This document shows positions 25,802 through 38,200 of a stretch of DNA of 64,000 nucleotides, piece after piece. How positions within the stretch are numbered: position 1 is the first letter of the stretch; each line of letters starts with the position of its first letter. The position numbers and the translations under genes were made by a program. This DNA is from Theristus sp. LFF4_11 (Eukaryota; Nematoda; Chromadorea; Monhysterida; Xyalidae), in NCBI GenBank assembly GCA_030248135.1, contig JASANC010003221.1, forward strand, positions 62,001-126,000, read 5' to 3'. The notes beneath the pieces are model-generated. The model was not told the origin of the DNA. It did no database searches and saw nothing but the letters and a program-made list of their open reading frames with translations.

Positions 25802-28800
25802 GAGTTACCACGACACCAGTGCACCAGCAAAGGAGAATCATGATGGAAGCAGCCACAAATTCAAACCGTCCGGTGGTTTCGTTTGCGGAATTACCGTCTG
25901 ATCGTCAGAGTAGAATTTCAAGCGCAGTGCAACCGCAGCAGAGTGTTGGTGCCACTCAGAGATCAAAATCGGCCAGCACGAACCAGTTGGTTTCATTTAT
26001 TCTCTGTAACTTTGCAATCAACGTTTACAGTAATGTAGGTAGGTGTGCGTCCACAGTTCTGTAGGTGGAACGTTCGAACCCCGCTGTGGACAAGACACAT
26101 AATGGGAAAAACTAAAGCGACCAACAACATCTAATGGTCTACTCCCTCCAGAGTCGAGGTGTAAACTCGGTTTGGGACAGAATTCCAGTTTCCACCGGAG
26201 TTTGGCACCTGATGGTTTCCGGAACCGATGCGCGAATAATAAAAAAAGAAACGTAAAACCGTTGGAGTTCACTTCACCGTTGTCATTTCGTGCAGGCAAT
26301 CAAGGGCAGCAGTAATGCAGAATTGGGTCAGCGAAGAGCATGTGGACGACGAACCGCTCACGGTAGCAGCAGCGACCACTCAACTGCCAGCGCAACCGTT
26401 GCACAATTCAACACCGAACAAGGCGACCATCAGTGCAGGTGTGCTTGTGCCACGGAACTTTACTGAAGTTCATTCGCTCTAAGCCCAATTTGTTTAAAAA
26501 AACATTCGAGTAATTAATTAAATTGTCGCAGAAGCTCTGTGCTTGAGTCCAGTGCGTGCCGCACAACAGCAACAACAGTCGTCAACGCCGTCCTACAGCC
26601 GTGGTTCGTGCTGTGATGTTCCGGTGCTTATTGTTTGATTTGATCGTAACCATAAAAACAGTTTTTGTAGTTCTTGCCTCTGTTACATACTTCGTGGACA
26701 CTTTGCTCTCGAAGCGAGTCACCATTTTGTGACACCATTTCATTTGCAGTGTTTTCAGACTCAGCAAGGGAAGACGCCGCTGCCGGCTGTGCCACAAGCA
26801 CCAGCGTGCTGAGTCAACAGACGCAGAGTCGCGTCTCCGTCACGGCCACGGCGGCCTCGACATCCGGTGTGAACGTGCCCGGCACTAACGTAGCGTTTGA
26901 CACAATCGCTCGGAAGAAAGTAAGCCGGCGGCGATGTCTGCTGTGTTTCAGTTAACCTAACGATATCTCAATGAACGATAAACGATATATATCGTCATTT
27001 GATGAACGATATCACTGTTGAAATGAACTGGCACATTCGGTGATTTGTTACAGCCACTACCTCACGACAAGGCTTACTTCATTGCGCGCGAGCTTATGAT
27101 GACTGAGCGCACCTACAATCATGATCTCAATATTTTGTTTAATGTGCGTTTGTTTCCTTTATCGTTTGGTCATTACGTCAATATCGTGTGTTTAGTGTTC
27201 TTCATACAAATCTTGTGTAGCAGCATTGAAAAACACCAACTAAACCGGATGTATTAAACGCCAGATTTTTTCAGTTAAAACAGACACTGGAATATTCAAC
27301 CGTTTTTTTTCGATGAAACGTAAGTACATGTACAAGTCAAATTGCAACTGATCTGATTTATCATTGCAGCACTTCAAACCTTTACTTGAACTGGCACTGG
27401 GTGCACAGGATGCTCAACTGTTGAAGGATCTTTTCGACAGTCTGAAACCGATCGTCGATTTTCATCGCACTTTTCTAAACGAGCTTGAGCAGAAAATTCG
27501 TGCCTGGTTGGTTGGTTTGCGCCTGAGCATTGAGCATAAGAAAAACATAAGACGGTATGAGTTTTTGGCATAATTTCAGGGAGAATGAAGCAGTCGAGAC
27601 GCAGGAATCTACGGAACAACACAGAGTTGGTTAGTAAGACTGAGTAAATCACGGAGTTTTTTTTTATTCCACTTGGTTTGAGACTTCGCGTATTTGCTGT
27701 AACCGAAAAGACCAACTTTCGTTCGTTATTCATTTTCAGCGGACAGTCTTCTATGCGCGTTGCACAACACGTTGCACCACTACCGGTATTACATTTCTCA
27801 AATGGCAGTCCATATGGCGTGCCTCGACGAGCTCTACAAAACGCGACGTGCGTTCGAGAATTTCTGGCGGGAATTCGAGGAGCGAAAAATCACCTATCAA
27901 CCGTTGAATCGACTGCTATTGAAGCCAGTGCATCGGCTGGAAATGTGGCAGCAGATTTTAAAACGTACGATTTTGTTTTTGCTTTTCATTTCCATTGAAA
28001 CACTTAGTCGGTTTCAAGAATGCGCTTGGGTGACTAGGAAAATCTTTCACACAAGTTTTCTGCAGTCCTTTGAAGTTTTTCCTGATTTTCAGGGTCACGG
28101 TTGACTTTTTTGTGTTTGTCTAATCAGCCAAGTTGTAGGATGGTTCTCTGCATTTCGGCCTGGCCAACATCATATGCAGAAGAGGGGTGGCCTCGTCAGT
28201 GATGTGCCCTATTGAACCAAATCGTTTCAGTATTACTTTTTTTAATATGCAAAAGTCCGTTTTTCTGCAGGTCTGGTCGCGCACTACAGCGAGCTATCGA
28301 TCGACCACAGTGACTTCAACGACTCACGGGTGGCTCTGGAGAAACTGACGCATTTCAACAACGAGTTCACGCACACGATCGAGAGCCTCGAGAACTTCGT
28401 GAAGCTCGTCGCTATTGAACGCGACTTGACGGGCGTCACCAATCTCGTGCAACCGACACGGGTTGGTTTGGTGTTGGTTGAGGGACTTGGGTGGTAGCGT
28501 TGCCGCGGTAACCGTAAAATGACGGTTACCGAACCGTACCGAGAGCATTTTTGGCGAACCGAAATCGAATTCGTACCGAAGATTTTTTTGGATTTTGAAC
28601 CGAATCGAAACCGTACCGTGGCCTGCTGACCTCAAAACCGAAACCGAAACCGTACCGATGTTTTTTTTGGCCATTTTTACCCAATAAACGGCCCGTGGCC
28701 GAAAAAACGTGAACCGCGGCAACACCACGTTGGGTGGTTGTGACATCCAGACATCAAACATCCCATGCAAGCGGACCGTCATTCCAATTCATTTTCCCAT

Positions 28801-31100
28801 CCTGTTTTTCGCAGAAGTTCATTCGTGAAGGCAGCCTGTGGCGTTACTCACGACGTGGTCCGGTGCAGCGAGTGTTCGTGCTCTTCAACGACTGTCTGAT
28901 CTACGCGAATCGCGTCGGCGCCGCCGGCAGCTCGCAGCAGACTGCGCTCGCGTTTCGTCTGCACGGACAGATTCCGTTACGCGGGCTGATGGTAAAGGCG
29001 CATTCATGAACAAGTATTCAGTGACGCGTAGCTGTGTTAAAACTAAATACTGCATCATGAATGCCCCTTAAGGCATAACACGTGTTGCAAGCAACACGCT
29101 GATTAGCTGCGTGCGAGATCGCGGCACTGATTGGTCACCATCAGAATCGACACGATTTGTAACTGGTGTTGTTTAGTTCAGACACGAATGGTCGTTTTCG
29201 GCAATGGTTTGACACGACAAGACAGGGCATATAGGATCTTGTGAAATTTCTCGACATGTTTGTTCAAAGAAATTAAAAAAATTTTAAATTAATTTTTTTT
29301 GTGTGTGTCAGCTTGAAGACGGCGATCCATTCCGCGTTGCCGCTGGCCTGCAGCATTGTTTCACGGTCTACGGTGGCAATCGATCGCTGATCGTTTCGGC
29401 GCCGAACGCTGACGATAAACTTTTATGGGTATTTGCAAAAAAATCCCTTAAAAATTGATTCTCATGAGTGAACGAAAAAAAATTAAGCTATTCAGTTTCC
29501 AATATTTCATCACGTTTCAGATGAGCGACATCCGAGAAACAGCGAAGGCCACGAGACTGCTGACCGACCAGCACATGCCCGCTGGGTGTGCCGCGCTTGG
29601 CGCACAATGTAAGGCGGGGGGTGACAGCTAAACATTTTTTGGCATTTTCAAAATGTTTCGGTTCAGCATTTTCAACAGTTCACGTTGATGTTTTTTGTAT
29701 GATTGACGAATTGAAATAAAAACAAAACAACTGTTTTTTTTCACCGGTGCTGAAGGCTCCTCATCTGATATCGGGGTCGACAGCGCCCGTGGGTCGAATG
29801 ATGACGTCATGGCTTTGGCGCCGGCGACACTCGGTTCAGCGCATCATTTATTTTCATTTTAAGGCGCATTCATGAAGCAGTATTTAGTGACCGCGTAGCT
29901 ATAGCTGCGCGTCGTACTAAATACTGCTTCATGAATGCCGCTTTAGTCAGTGGAAAATTGTCATTTTTTTGCATAATCAACCTAAAAACCGCTTTCATCC
30001 AGGCGGCACACTGAGCGCGCGCAGTCCGTCATTGGAGCGTCAATTGTCGCATCGCGCCAACGACTCGCTGCACGTCTGCTGGCATCGTGCGACGACGTTG
30101 CATTTCAGCGATATGTTGAAGGTGTGCTCAATTTAAGGAGCATTCATGAAATAGTATTTAATGACATCATAGCTATGCGTCACTAAATACTGCTTCATGA
30201 ATGCCGCTTTCACCGTTTCGAAGGCATATCCGTTTGCTTCTTGGTGGGACACACCGTTGATTGATTTGGTGTTGATCTGAAATGGTGAGAACCTCACAAA
30301 AAATTTTTTCAGGCCGGCCGCAATCAGCTGAGCGGCTATTTGCTACGCAAGTTTCGCAACTCAACCGGCTGGCAGAAACTCTGGGTGGTTTACTCCAACT
30401 TCTGCGTCTACTTTTATAAGGCGCACACGGCAAGTTTTTTTGGGGATACTACTACAAGTGACAGCGTTCAATGTGAATCGTTTGGCTAACTTGTTTTACA
30501 AATTAAACCATGACAATACTTAACCATGTTTTGACATGCAAATGTGATCTTCAGGAAAGTGAATCGCTTGCCAGCCTGCCGTTGCTTGGCTACACGGTCG
30601 GTGTGCCCAGCCACGAGGATGCAATCAACAAAGAGCACGTCTTCAAGCTGTTCTACAAGAATCACTGCTACTTTTTTCGAGCCGACTCTGACTACGCGTT
30701 CAGTCGGTTCGTGCGTTTTTTTAATTTCTACCCTTAAAAGTCATGTCTCAAGAAACGTTGATGCGATAATACAGCACGAGACAAGCAAAATAATCGCACG
30801 ACTGAGTATCAGCTAAAGTTGCATTCATGAAGCAACATTTATTTAGTGACCGCGTAGCTATGTTTTAACACAGCTGCGCCTCACTAAATACTGCTTCAGA
30901 AATGCCGCTTAAGATCGAAAGCGAATGCCATCCTTAACTCGGCCCTGTGAAATTTCGCTTGTCTCGTGCCGCATTTTGACGTCAACTTTTTTGTCAGTTG
31001 GCTGGAAGTCCTGCGCTCCGGCTGTGTGTCGTCGTTGAACGCGCGCAACATGAACATTTCTGCAACTGCGTTCACGAGTACGTGCGTGCCTGAGCATTGA
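25802..31100 (+). CDS. RhoGEF-PH-PH half of the FARP gene
   Basis: Exons: 25802-25985, 26296-26438, 26532-26603, 26750-26919, 27054-27143, 27370-27506, 27580-27629, 27740-27964, 28271-28461, 28815-28991, 29312-29428, 29521-29608, 29756-29833, 30003-30121, 30313-30429, 30555-30706 and 30998-31100 (stop). The order is a disordered linker, a DH domain (27,054-28,461; FIARELMMTERTYNHDL, LNRLLLKPVHRLEMWQQIL), a PH domain (28,815-29,608), a linker, and a second PH domain (30,003-31,000; GWQKLWVVYSNFCVYFYKAH). This order and sequence are those of FARP1/2, Rho-family exchange factors acting at the membrane. Joined from donor 19,809 the protein would be 1,215 residues (human FARP1 about 1,045). Alternatively, ATG 25,840 starts a separate 724-residue GEF. 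The intron 30,430-30,554 uses a GC donor (ACG|GCAAGT). Exact borders at 25,802 and 26,603 are the least certain. Confidence 0.87.
26030..26245 (+). mobile_element. SINE-2, copy 2
   Basis: Body and B-box (CGTTCGAACCCCGC) match the other copies. It occupies most of the intron 25,986-26,295 between the first two GEF exons. Confidence 0.8.
28128..28215 (+). repeat. T8 dispersed repeat, copy 1
   Basis: Shares TTCTCTGCATTTCGGCCTGG and AGAGGGGTGGCCTCGTCAGT with copies at 39,960, 45,955 and 59,096. Intronic (27,965-28,270). Confidence 0.7.
28495..28729. mobile_element. hAT-like MITE (235 bp) in GEF intron
   Basis: Terminal inverted repeats CGTTGCCGCGGT and its counterpart ACCGCGGCAACAC are bounded by an 8-bp duplication TTGGGTGG at 28,487-28,494 and 28,730-28,737. 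The interior is built of alternating GGTTACCGAACCGTACCG-like and ACCGAAACCG-like motifs. It sits between the DH and first PH exons. Confidence 0.8.
28994..29071. mobile_element. T1 MITE, copy 3 (at a 5' splice site)
   Basis: The exon ends at 28,991 and the intron begins GTAAAGGCGCATTC, so the T1 end AAAGGCGCATTC supplies donor positions +3 onward. The second arm ends at ATGCCCCTTAA. Confidence 0.85.
29859..29945. mobile_element. T1 MITE, copy 4
   Basis: Full palindrome inside the 169-nt intron 29,834-30,002, with arms GCATTCATGAAGCAGTATTT and its inverse. Confidence 0.9.
30132..30211. mobile_element. T1 MITE, copy 5
   Basis: Full palindrome in the intron 30,122-30,312, beginning about 10 nt after the donor. 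Confidence 0.9.
30824..30912. mobile_element. T1 MITE, copy 6
   Basis: Palindromic copy with a small internal duplication (ATTTATTTAGTGAC), in the last GEF intron 30,707-30,997. Confidence 0.9.
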
Positions 31101-31442
31101 CGGACGCTTATGCCATGACCTTACACGTTTCGTCAAGACCAACCAACATTGTGAATATTTCAAAATTACTTTCGAGTTTATGAATGTCTGTGAACACAAC
31201 GGTTTCTTTTGTCGTTGTTTGCCGTGCGTGTATAGCCATCTCTCTCATTTGCAACTGGACGCCCTTGCCAATGAAACCAAATAGCCACGTTTTCACACCA
31301 AAAACATGTTTACTCACACCGCTTATTTTTGCAGTTGATTTCATTGTGAATCGCAAAATGTTGCCATTAATTTTTCTTGTTTCTGTCAGTCCAAGTATTT
31401 CACTGCTGAACAAAGGTTGCCAGTTTTTTGCCCAAATCGAGC

Positions 31443-31448
31443 AATAAA
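31443..31448 (+). terminator. Candidate polyadenylation signal of the FARP gene
   Basis: AATAAA lies 343 nt after the GEF stop codon at 31,100, in A/T-rich sequence. It is the first canonical hexamer downstream on this strand that I found. Confidence 0.5.
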
Positions 31449-32200
31449 AAATCACCAAATCTCTATGTTTCACTGCCATTGAAACCATTTAAAAAATTGG
31501 CACGTCTTTCGATTATTTAATTTAAGGTAAAGAAAACGAAGAAAATGAAAAAGTAAACAAGATGACACTACAAAGAATGGTACAGTATGTTCGTTTAAAC
31601 CTGTCACTTTTTGCATAATGCAGAACATGCGAAACATTCTGGATGAGTGTGTTTTCTTGCCACTCCTATCGGCGTTCTGTCTTCCTTTGTGAGCGCTGTA
31701 TTCTGCGCCAAAAGTGACAGGTTTAAACAAACCCACTGTAGCAACTAAGTTTACAGGACTATGAGTGACACAAAAAACAAATCCGAAAAACGCAATAATA
31801 ATTTACGGCCCAAAATAGAAAAAATCCTGATAAATTTACCGGAAGCAAGTGCCAAGGGCAAGGCTCATACTTCCAATTCAAGGTCGGTAAATTTTCACCG
31901 ATTCTGCCAACTGCACAAAACAATCCGTAATTTCAAATCGTTAAATGGCCCTGTATGAATTTTTTTCTATTCGGTGTCCATGAACTCCGGTGGAGACTGA
32001 CGCCCGCCTGACGGTCGATCTGTGAAATCAAAACGAACGTTTTTTTTTCAAAATCCGTTTTCAACCAACCAAAAAAACACCAGATTATCGTGCGTATCTT
32101 CGTATCATGGGTCTCCGTGTCCGTCTCGCATGCTGTCTGAACAGTTTTAGCGGAGCATCTTGCATTCTTGCAAAATAAAATGAATGAATGAATGAATGCG
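31449..32200. other. Gap between two convergent genes
   Basis: No gene is supported. The FARP gene (+) ends at 31,100 and the RBR ligase (-) ends at 32,201, tail to tail. A short GAAT tetranucleotide run occurs at about 32,178-32,198, directly below the ligase stop codon. Confidence 0.6.
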
Positions 32201-35200
32201 TCACTTACTGGCCGCTTTCAACTGGCCACTATCAATGGTGATGTTGATCTGTACCGGCGGCATTGTTGCAGTGGTCGTTGGGACAGGGACAGGCATCTGA
32301 AACTTATGCGGCATTCATGAAGCAGTATTTAGTGACGCGTAGCTGTGTTGAAACATAGCTACGCGGTCACTAAATACTGGTTCATATAAATGCCCCTTAC
32401 GCGGTCACTAAATACTGGTTCATGAATGCCCCTTTAGAAAAATACGACGCGATTGGAATACACACGACCGTTGTTGCACACAATAGCAATCGATTGCAAT
32501 GCTAGAGAACTCAAATCCAGCCGCATGCTTCAGCGATATCCCAAACAATTTCAACGAACAGCCAGTTCATCAGCTGCATGCTCTCTGTTGCGTGTCCCAT
32601 TCCAAAAAGACACAACACAGCCGAATCACCACTGTTACACACCGAGTCCATGTTGACGTCTGTCACGCCAGTAGCTGGTGCAGCAGCAGACGCTTGCTCA
32701 GTGGATGCGTTGCGGTTGCTGTTTGCGTCACCAGGGCCAGGCTCGTCCACACTGCTCCTGTTTCGGATGGTTTGCTCAGCGTGTGCTGCAGCCGCTGGCG
32801 TTGGTGATGGTGACTGCAAGCATCGAAAGGAACATGCATACACTCGCAAAACACACGGTTTCCCTTGTGTGGCTTTATTGCCCGGGATGTTGTGAGATGC
32901 TGCTTTCTAGGTTCGCTGATGTTTTACCCAGACTATAAGATCTGTCTGTGGTAAAACACCTCCGGCAGTTCTGCCTGGCGCCCGTCGCACTGACGAGCCA
33001 GGGGCACCGCGGTATGCGTCTACCTGGCGAAACCGCCAGAAACAGTGCTTGCACGTTGTAATGTGAAACTTGAACTATCTGACAGAATCGATTGACCAAA
33101 AACTGCATTGAACTGACTGCAACACTGCCCGATGCCAGATTCGTGGCATCTTCAGTTTTGTCAGTGCTGTGGTCGGCCGCGGTTGTTGTCACCGAGCGGG
33201 GAGTCGAGAACGGGTACACCGTGTTGCGACTGCAGGCGGGCCGGCTCGCTGTGCCCGTCCGCGTCAATTCATCATCATCAGTCGAGTCTGATGAGCTGTC
33301 GCCGCTCAGGGTGATCAACTGAGTGCACAAAAAAAGTTGAACAAAACTAGAAGCACAATGCAACCACGGTGATCATATAACTTACAGTTAGAAATTCTTA
33401 TTTTGCATGTTCGATTGTCAGCAAATACGACCTAAAAACCACTAAAAGCAACAAGCAATCAGCAGCACAAAACTGTCGCTGTTGCGTGATTCCTTTCGTT
33501 GTTGTTGGGACTTTAGGCGATGTTTTCAGCCAGGGCTAACCGAGCGTACAGAACGCCATTGAGTAGGGCGCCCTCGGCGGGGCTCGATTTACCGAGCACA
33601 CAGACAAGAATGTAACGCGCTACCACCACCAGGCCACGAGGGTGACATACCTCGATTGATCTGCTCCGAATCACGATGGGCGAGAGTGAGCGTTCCACTT
33701 TGACGACTTCCGTTGACTTCGCAGCCGCTGCTGCTGGCGTTTCATTGACAGCATTGTCCGTGACCTCTTGATTGACCGACGCCTAAAATGCACACATTCA
33801 AAAACGGGCTGATTTGTCAAGTTTGAGACTTTCAAAAGAACAACCAGAAGGGAGCGAATTCCGTGAATTGCACATTGTACCAAACAAACTACATTGCATT
33901 ACACCTTACCCCCGATTTGTTAGTCGCGTCCATTGGGGCCTCGACAGCTTCGACCCCCATCACCAACTGCCGACTGTTCTGTTCAGCACCTTGTTGTTCC
34001 GTTGGATGCTCTTCCTGCGGCTGCTGCTAAAATTTGAAATCAAACACGTTTTCTCGATCACTTTTGGTGGCCAAACGAACAGTTTGCACTTGCTTTTGCA
34101 CTTGCTTGCGAAAAAAAACAGTTTGCACTTGCTTCGATTGGATCATCATTCGTGGCAACCGCCGCTGCAGCCGCATTGTCTGGATGGTTGTCATCATCAT
34201 TGTCAATCAGTAGCTGTTCCTGTTGTTGGTGATCTGGCTCTGAAATCAGTTCTCAATTTTGTTACAGCACAGATACTTTTTTCATTGCAATCAGCTCAGT
34301 TCAAATGATTCAGGTGCACAACTGTTTCAGCACGTTGATTCAGCTTCAATTTCAACTTCAACAAATGATTCAAAGTTACAAAATCACCAATTTCAGCATG
34401 CGTTGGCTGATCGGCCACAATGGCGACAACGTCATCTGCAGCGTCCGTGTCACCGTCAACTGGCAAGGCGTCCATCTCAGTCGCCTGACAAAGCAACAAC
34501 GTTCACGATTTGTCCACAACGGCACAACACCAAAAACAGAACTCCCCACACAAAAAACTAGACAGCCCCACTGGTCTTACTTGTGAGTCGCGTTCGTTTA
34601 CGATCGCATTTATCGTTGTGATGGCGAATTTTTCAAAGTCTCGACTTGAGAATTGATGGTGGATTCGGGCGTCCCTGAATGCTACCATGATTTTCCTCCT
34701 GCGACAGAACAGGAAAACGTTTTGTTTCTCAACAAAGAGCTTCATTTATAGGACTTGTCGACAGCAAACCGACTTCTGATTTGTCTTATCAGTTGAATCA
34801 CTCAATGAGAAACGAGAGACAGTACTTTGTGGCTGGATTCTGCCTGCGAATCATCTGTAGCACTTTATGAGCTTTCGATTGAGTTTTCGGTTGCGCGTCG
34901 TCGTGTCCACTGCTGGTCGCGCCAACGTTGCTCGTGTCTGAAATGTTGCTTCCATATAAAAGCAGAGCAAAAATGAAAAAAATGTAAACGTCAGGGCCTA
35001 AATCGTAAAATTATTCCAGGTTTCCAAAGCCAGCTGAGCGTTTCATGCGAAGGCACATCGGTAAATCTTAGTTTTCAGAAAATTTTTGCTGCGGTGATGG
35101 TTTTTGGATTCCTCCCTAAACCTGCGGCGACGGCAAGGCTGATCATCGCTCCGCTAGGCAATAAATACGTCAGCGTGTGCGGTGAATGGCAAGATTGTTT

Positions 35201-38200
35201 GAGTTTGGTTGAATGGTGAAAGACGATGAATGGTTTGAGCAAGATTTGTGTCAAGTCAATAGCACCTCTTTGTGGAAAGGAGGCGGCCACTGTTGAATGA
35301 TGCGTGGAAAAGCCGCACAGGTGGAAAATGGAACGCGCTGTTTCGCGCCATAACTCGACAGACAGCATACCTTCATGCCTGCCTGGGCACAGTGTTGCCG
35401 ATCTGGGTCTCCGAACTACAGTTGCTGTTCACGCAGTTTTATCGGAGAGTTTCCTGCTTTTTCGCGAAATAAAATAGAGAGATGGATGGATCTCTGCAAT
35501 CACCTTGCGTGTCGTCATGACCGGTGTTCTCATTGGGCGTCTGTGTTCCTTGCGTTCCGTGTTGTCGTCGTTCGAGCGCCTGCGTTCCTTGCGTTCCGTG
35601 TTGTCGTCGTTCGAGCGCCTGCGTTCCTTGCGTTCCGTGTTGTCGTCGTTCGAGCGCCTGCGTTCCTTGCGTTCCGTGTTGTCGTCGTTCGAGCGCGAGC
35701 GTCATTTCGCGTTGCACAGCGGTGATGCGTCGCGCGGCATGGTCGGCGTCCACCCGCAAATGCTCCACCAGCGCCTGTTCGGCCGCTCTCGCGTTCCGGT
35801 GATCCTGTTGGCGCTCGCGCAACTGTAACACCGTACAAGTAGTTGAACGAAAAGAAACACGGACAACGACGCTGCTCCTACAGAGCGTCCGCACCCGAGC
35901 GAGCCCGCTCGGATCGGCCAAATTACGTCACTACTACCTTTCCCGCCTGTTGGCCGATGAACAACAACAATAACACAATTTATGTCACTCAAAATACTAC
36001 ACGACACGCATCCGCTGATGGAAACCGAGTCCACGTACAATACGGGTGGACACACTGACAGCGACACAATGTGCAGTGAGAACATGGAACTATGACGTCA
36101 ACGTATTGTGTCTTGAAACGATCTTTTTTTTGTTATCTTATTGTGTTGGTTCGTCGAAATTTATGAAAACAACTGCATTTCGATTATCACTTATTTATGT
36201 TTTACAACTGCCATTGACGGATTCATGAAGAAGCTCGTGTCGAGACCGTATTCCTCCATAAGTCCATTAATTCGAAAAAAAACGAATTTTATAATAAAAA
36301 ACCGTAATGCCACCACCAACCATCTGCAGCTCGCGTGCGCGTCGCTCGCGCGTTCGCTCCATCGCTTGAATGACGCGCTCCAACTCGCGCTCGTGCTCCT
36401 CGACGAGCTCGTTCGTCCGTTGTTCGTGCTCGTCCACGATCACCGTCCACTGGCGGTCGCCGGCCTCCGTCCGTCGCAGCAGCGCCTCCGTCTCACGGAG
36501 CAACTCCCGGACGGCGTCGCGCTGCTCCGCGGCCTCGTTTAGCCGATGTTGGAGCGCACGAATCTCGCGCTCTTCATTCGCGCCACGACCGGCGTCATCA
36601 TCATCGTCCGCTCGTTGCCGCTGATTCGGTTGATTGTTGACGCTCTTGGCCATAGGTTCGTTTGCCTCTTCCATCGTTTCTTCACTGCCGCCTGCTTGTT
36701 GCTCGTTTCGCTTCATCGCTGCTTCGTTCCGCTTCACGGAATCGGTTTGCTCGCGATGTTTCGACGTTCCGGTTTCCCGGTCGCCTTGTGTGCCACCCGT
36801 TGCTTCTGGCATCACATTCGTCAGCGTTTGCTGTTCTCGTTGGCTGCGCTCGTTTGCGCTCGGCACAGTTCCACTCCGCTCCCGTTCACAATGCGGGCAT
36901 TGAACAGCAAATCGCTGTCGTCGAACCGCCTTGTCTCTCAGTCTGGCGCTTTCCGCGGCATTCACCATGTCGCCATCGCAATCCGGATTTAAGGGACACC
37001 CGAGACGCGCATATCCGCGACCGAAACCGTGATCTGTCGGCATCGGTCGCAATTGCGTATCAACAGTTGCAGCGGCACGATCACGTATCAAGGGTACTAG
37101 TGGATTAGGGAGCATCGGTCGCGGTGGGAACATCGGCAGCATATGAAGAGCAGCAGCACCAGGGAAAATCGGTCGCATATCAACAGCAGCAGCAGCAGGG
37201 GGCGTCGGTCTCGATTGTGTGTCAACCGTTGCAGCAGCACTGGCGGGAATCGGTGGCATAGGAACAGCCGCAGCAGCATAGAGCATGGCGGCTGCGGCGC
37301 TGACGGTTGCGGCGCTGGCGGTTGCGGCGCTGGCGGTTGACGCGCGCTCGTGTGCGCCGACGTCCGTCGACGCCGGTGCCGCTGGTGCCGCCGGTCGCAC
37401 GACGCTCTCCGGTTCGCCCAGTCGAATCAGCCGCTCCTCGAGCTGCTGCATGGCGCGGATGTGCGCGTCGCGTTCGCCCAGCAGATCGCCGACCGACCGC
37501 CGGTCACCGGGCGATGCCGCCGCCGCCGCCGTCTGGTCGCGTTGCTGCGCTCGAACGAGCGCCGCATGCAGCTGCGCCACGCGACCACGCTCCAAGCGCA
37601 GTTGCTGGTGCAGACTGGCGATATTGAAAGTGTGTGTGATTTTTGCACTCAACCAATGGGTCGCCTGATTGTCACGGAGGGACGCGTGTTTCCTATTACT
37701 TCGCTTAAAAAATCTTTTTTGGAATACGAATACAAAATAATATTTTCGGCAGGCTCACATTTGTGGCAGGCGGTCAGGTGGTGGTGGTGGTGGTTTTGCC
37801 GTTTGTTGAAGTTTTTTCTGTTGATCAGTTGCTTGCTTTGCATTGGCCTGAAAAACATTCTGTCTGTGCAAGTCAACATTATTAAAATTTATCCATTATT
37901 TTAAATGCAGGATTCCGAATGCAAATTGTAATGGAAATATTGGAAACGACACGAGTGCAGGCGGAAACCTGAAAACGCCAATCACAGATTCGAAATCAAT
38001 CGCGTTTAAAAAAACACCGATCATCAAACCTGTGTCGAGCCGCTGTCTGGCGCCCGGTGTGGCTTGTTAGCGGCTGCAGAGGTGCTCGGCTGAAACAAAG
38101 ACAACAAATACACGCGGGTGAACATTGACTTTGCAACTCTATCAAACGCACTGCATCGTTTTGCTTTGCGCCGGCGTTCGCAGGACTGACGCCGATGGTG

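Noticed and set aside
35439..35725. The 39-bp array as a non-coding satellite or CRISPR
   Set aside because: The unit keeps the minus-strand frame, lies between good splice sites and continues the protein's coiled coil, so it is a coding minisatellite.
36370..37904. Plus-strand open frames opposite the 1.3-kb exon of the RBR ligase tail
   Set aside because: Arg/Ser/Ala-rich frames in GC-rich antisense. The minus-strand frame is longer, has coiled-coil character and fits the splice phases.
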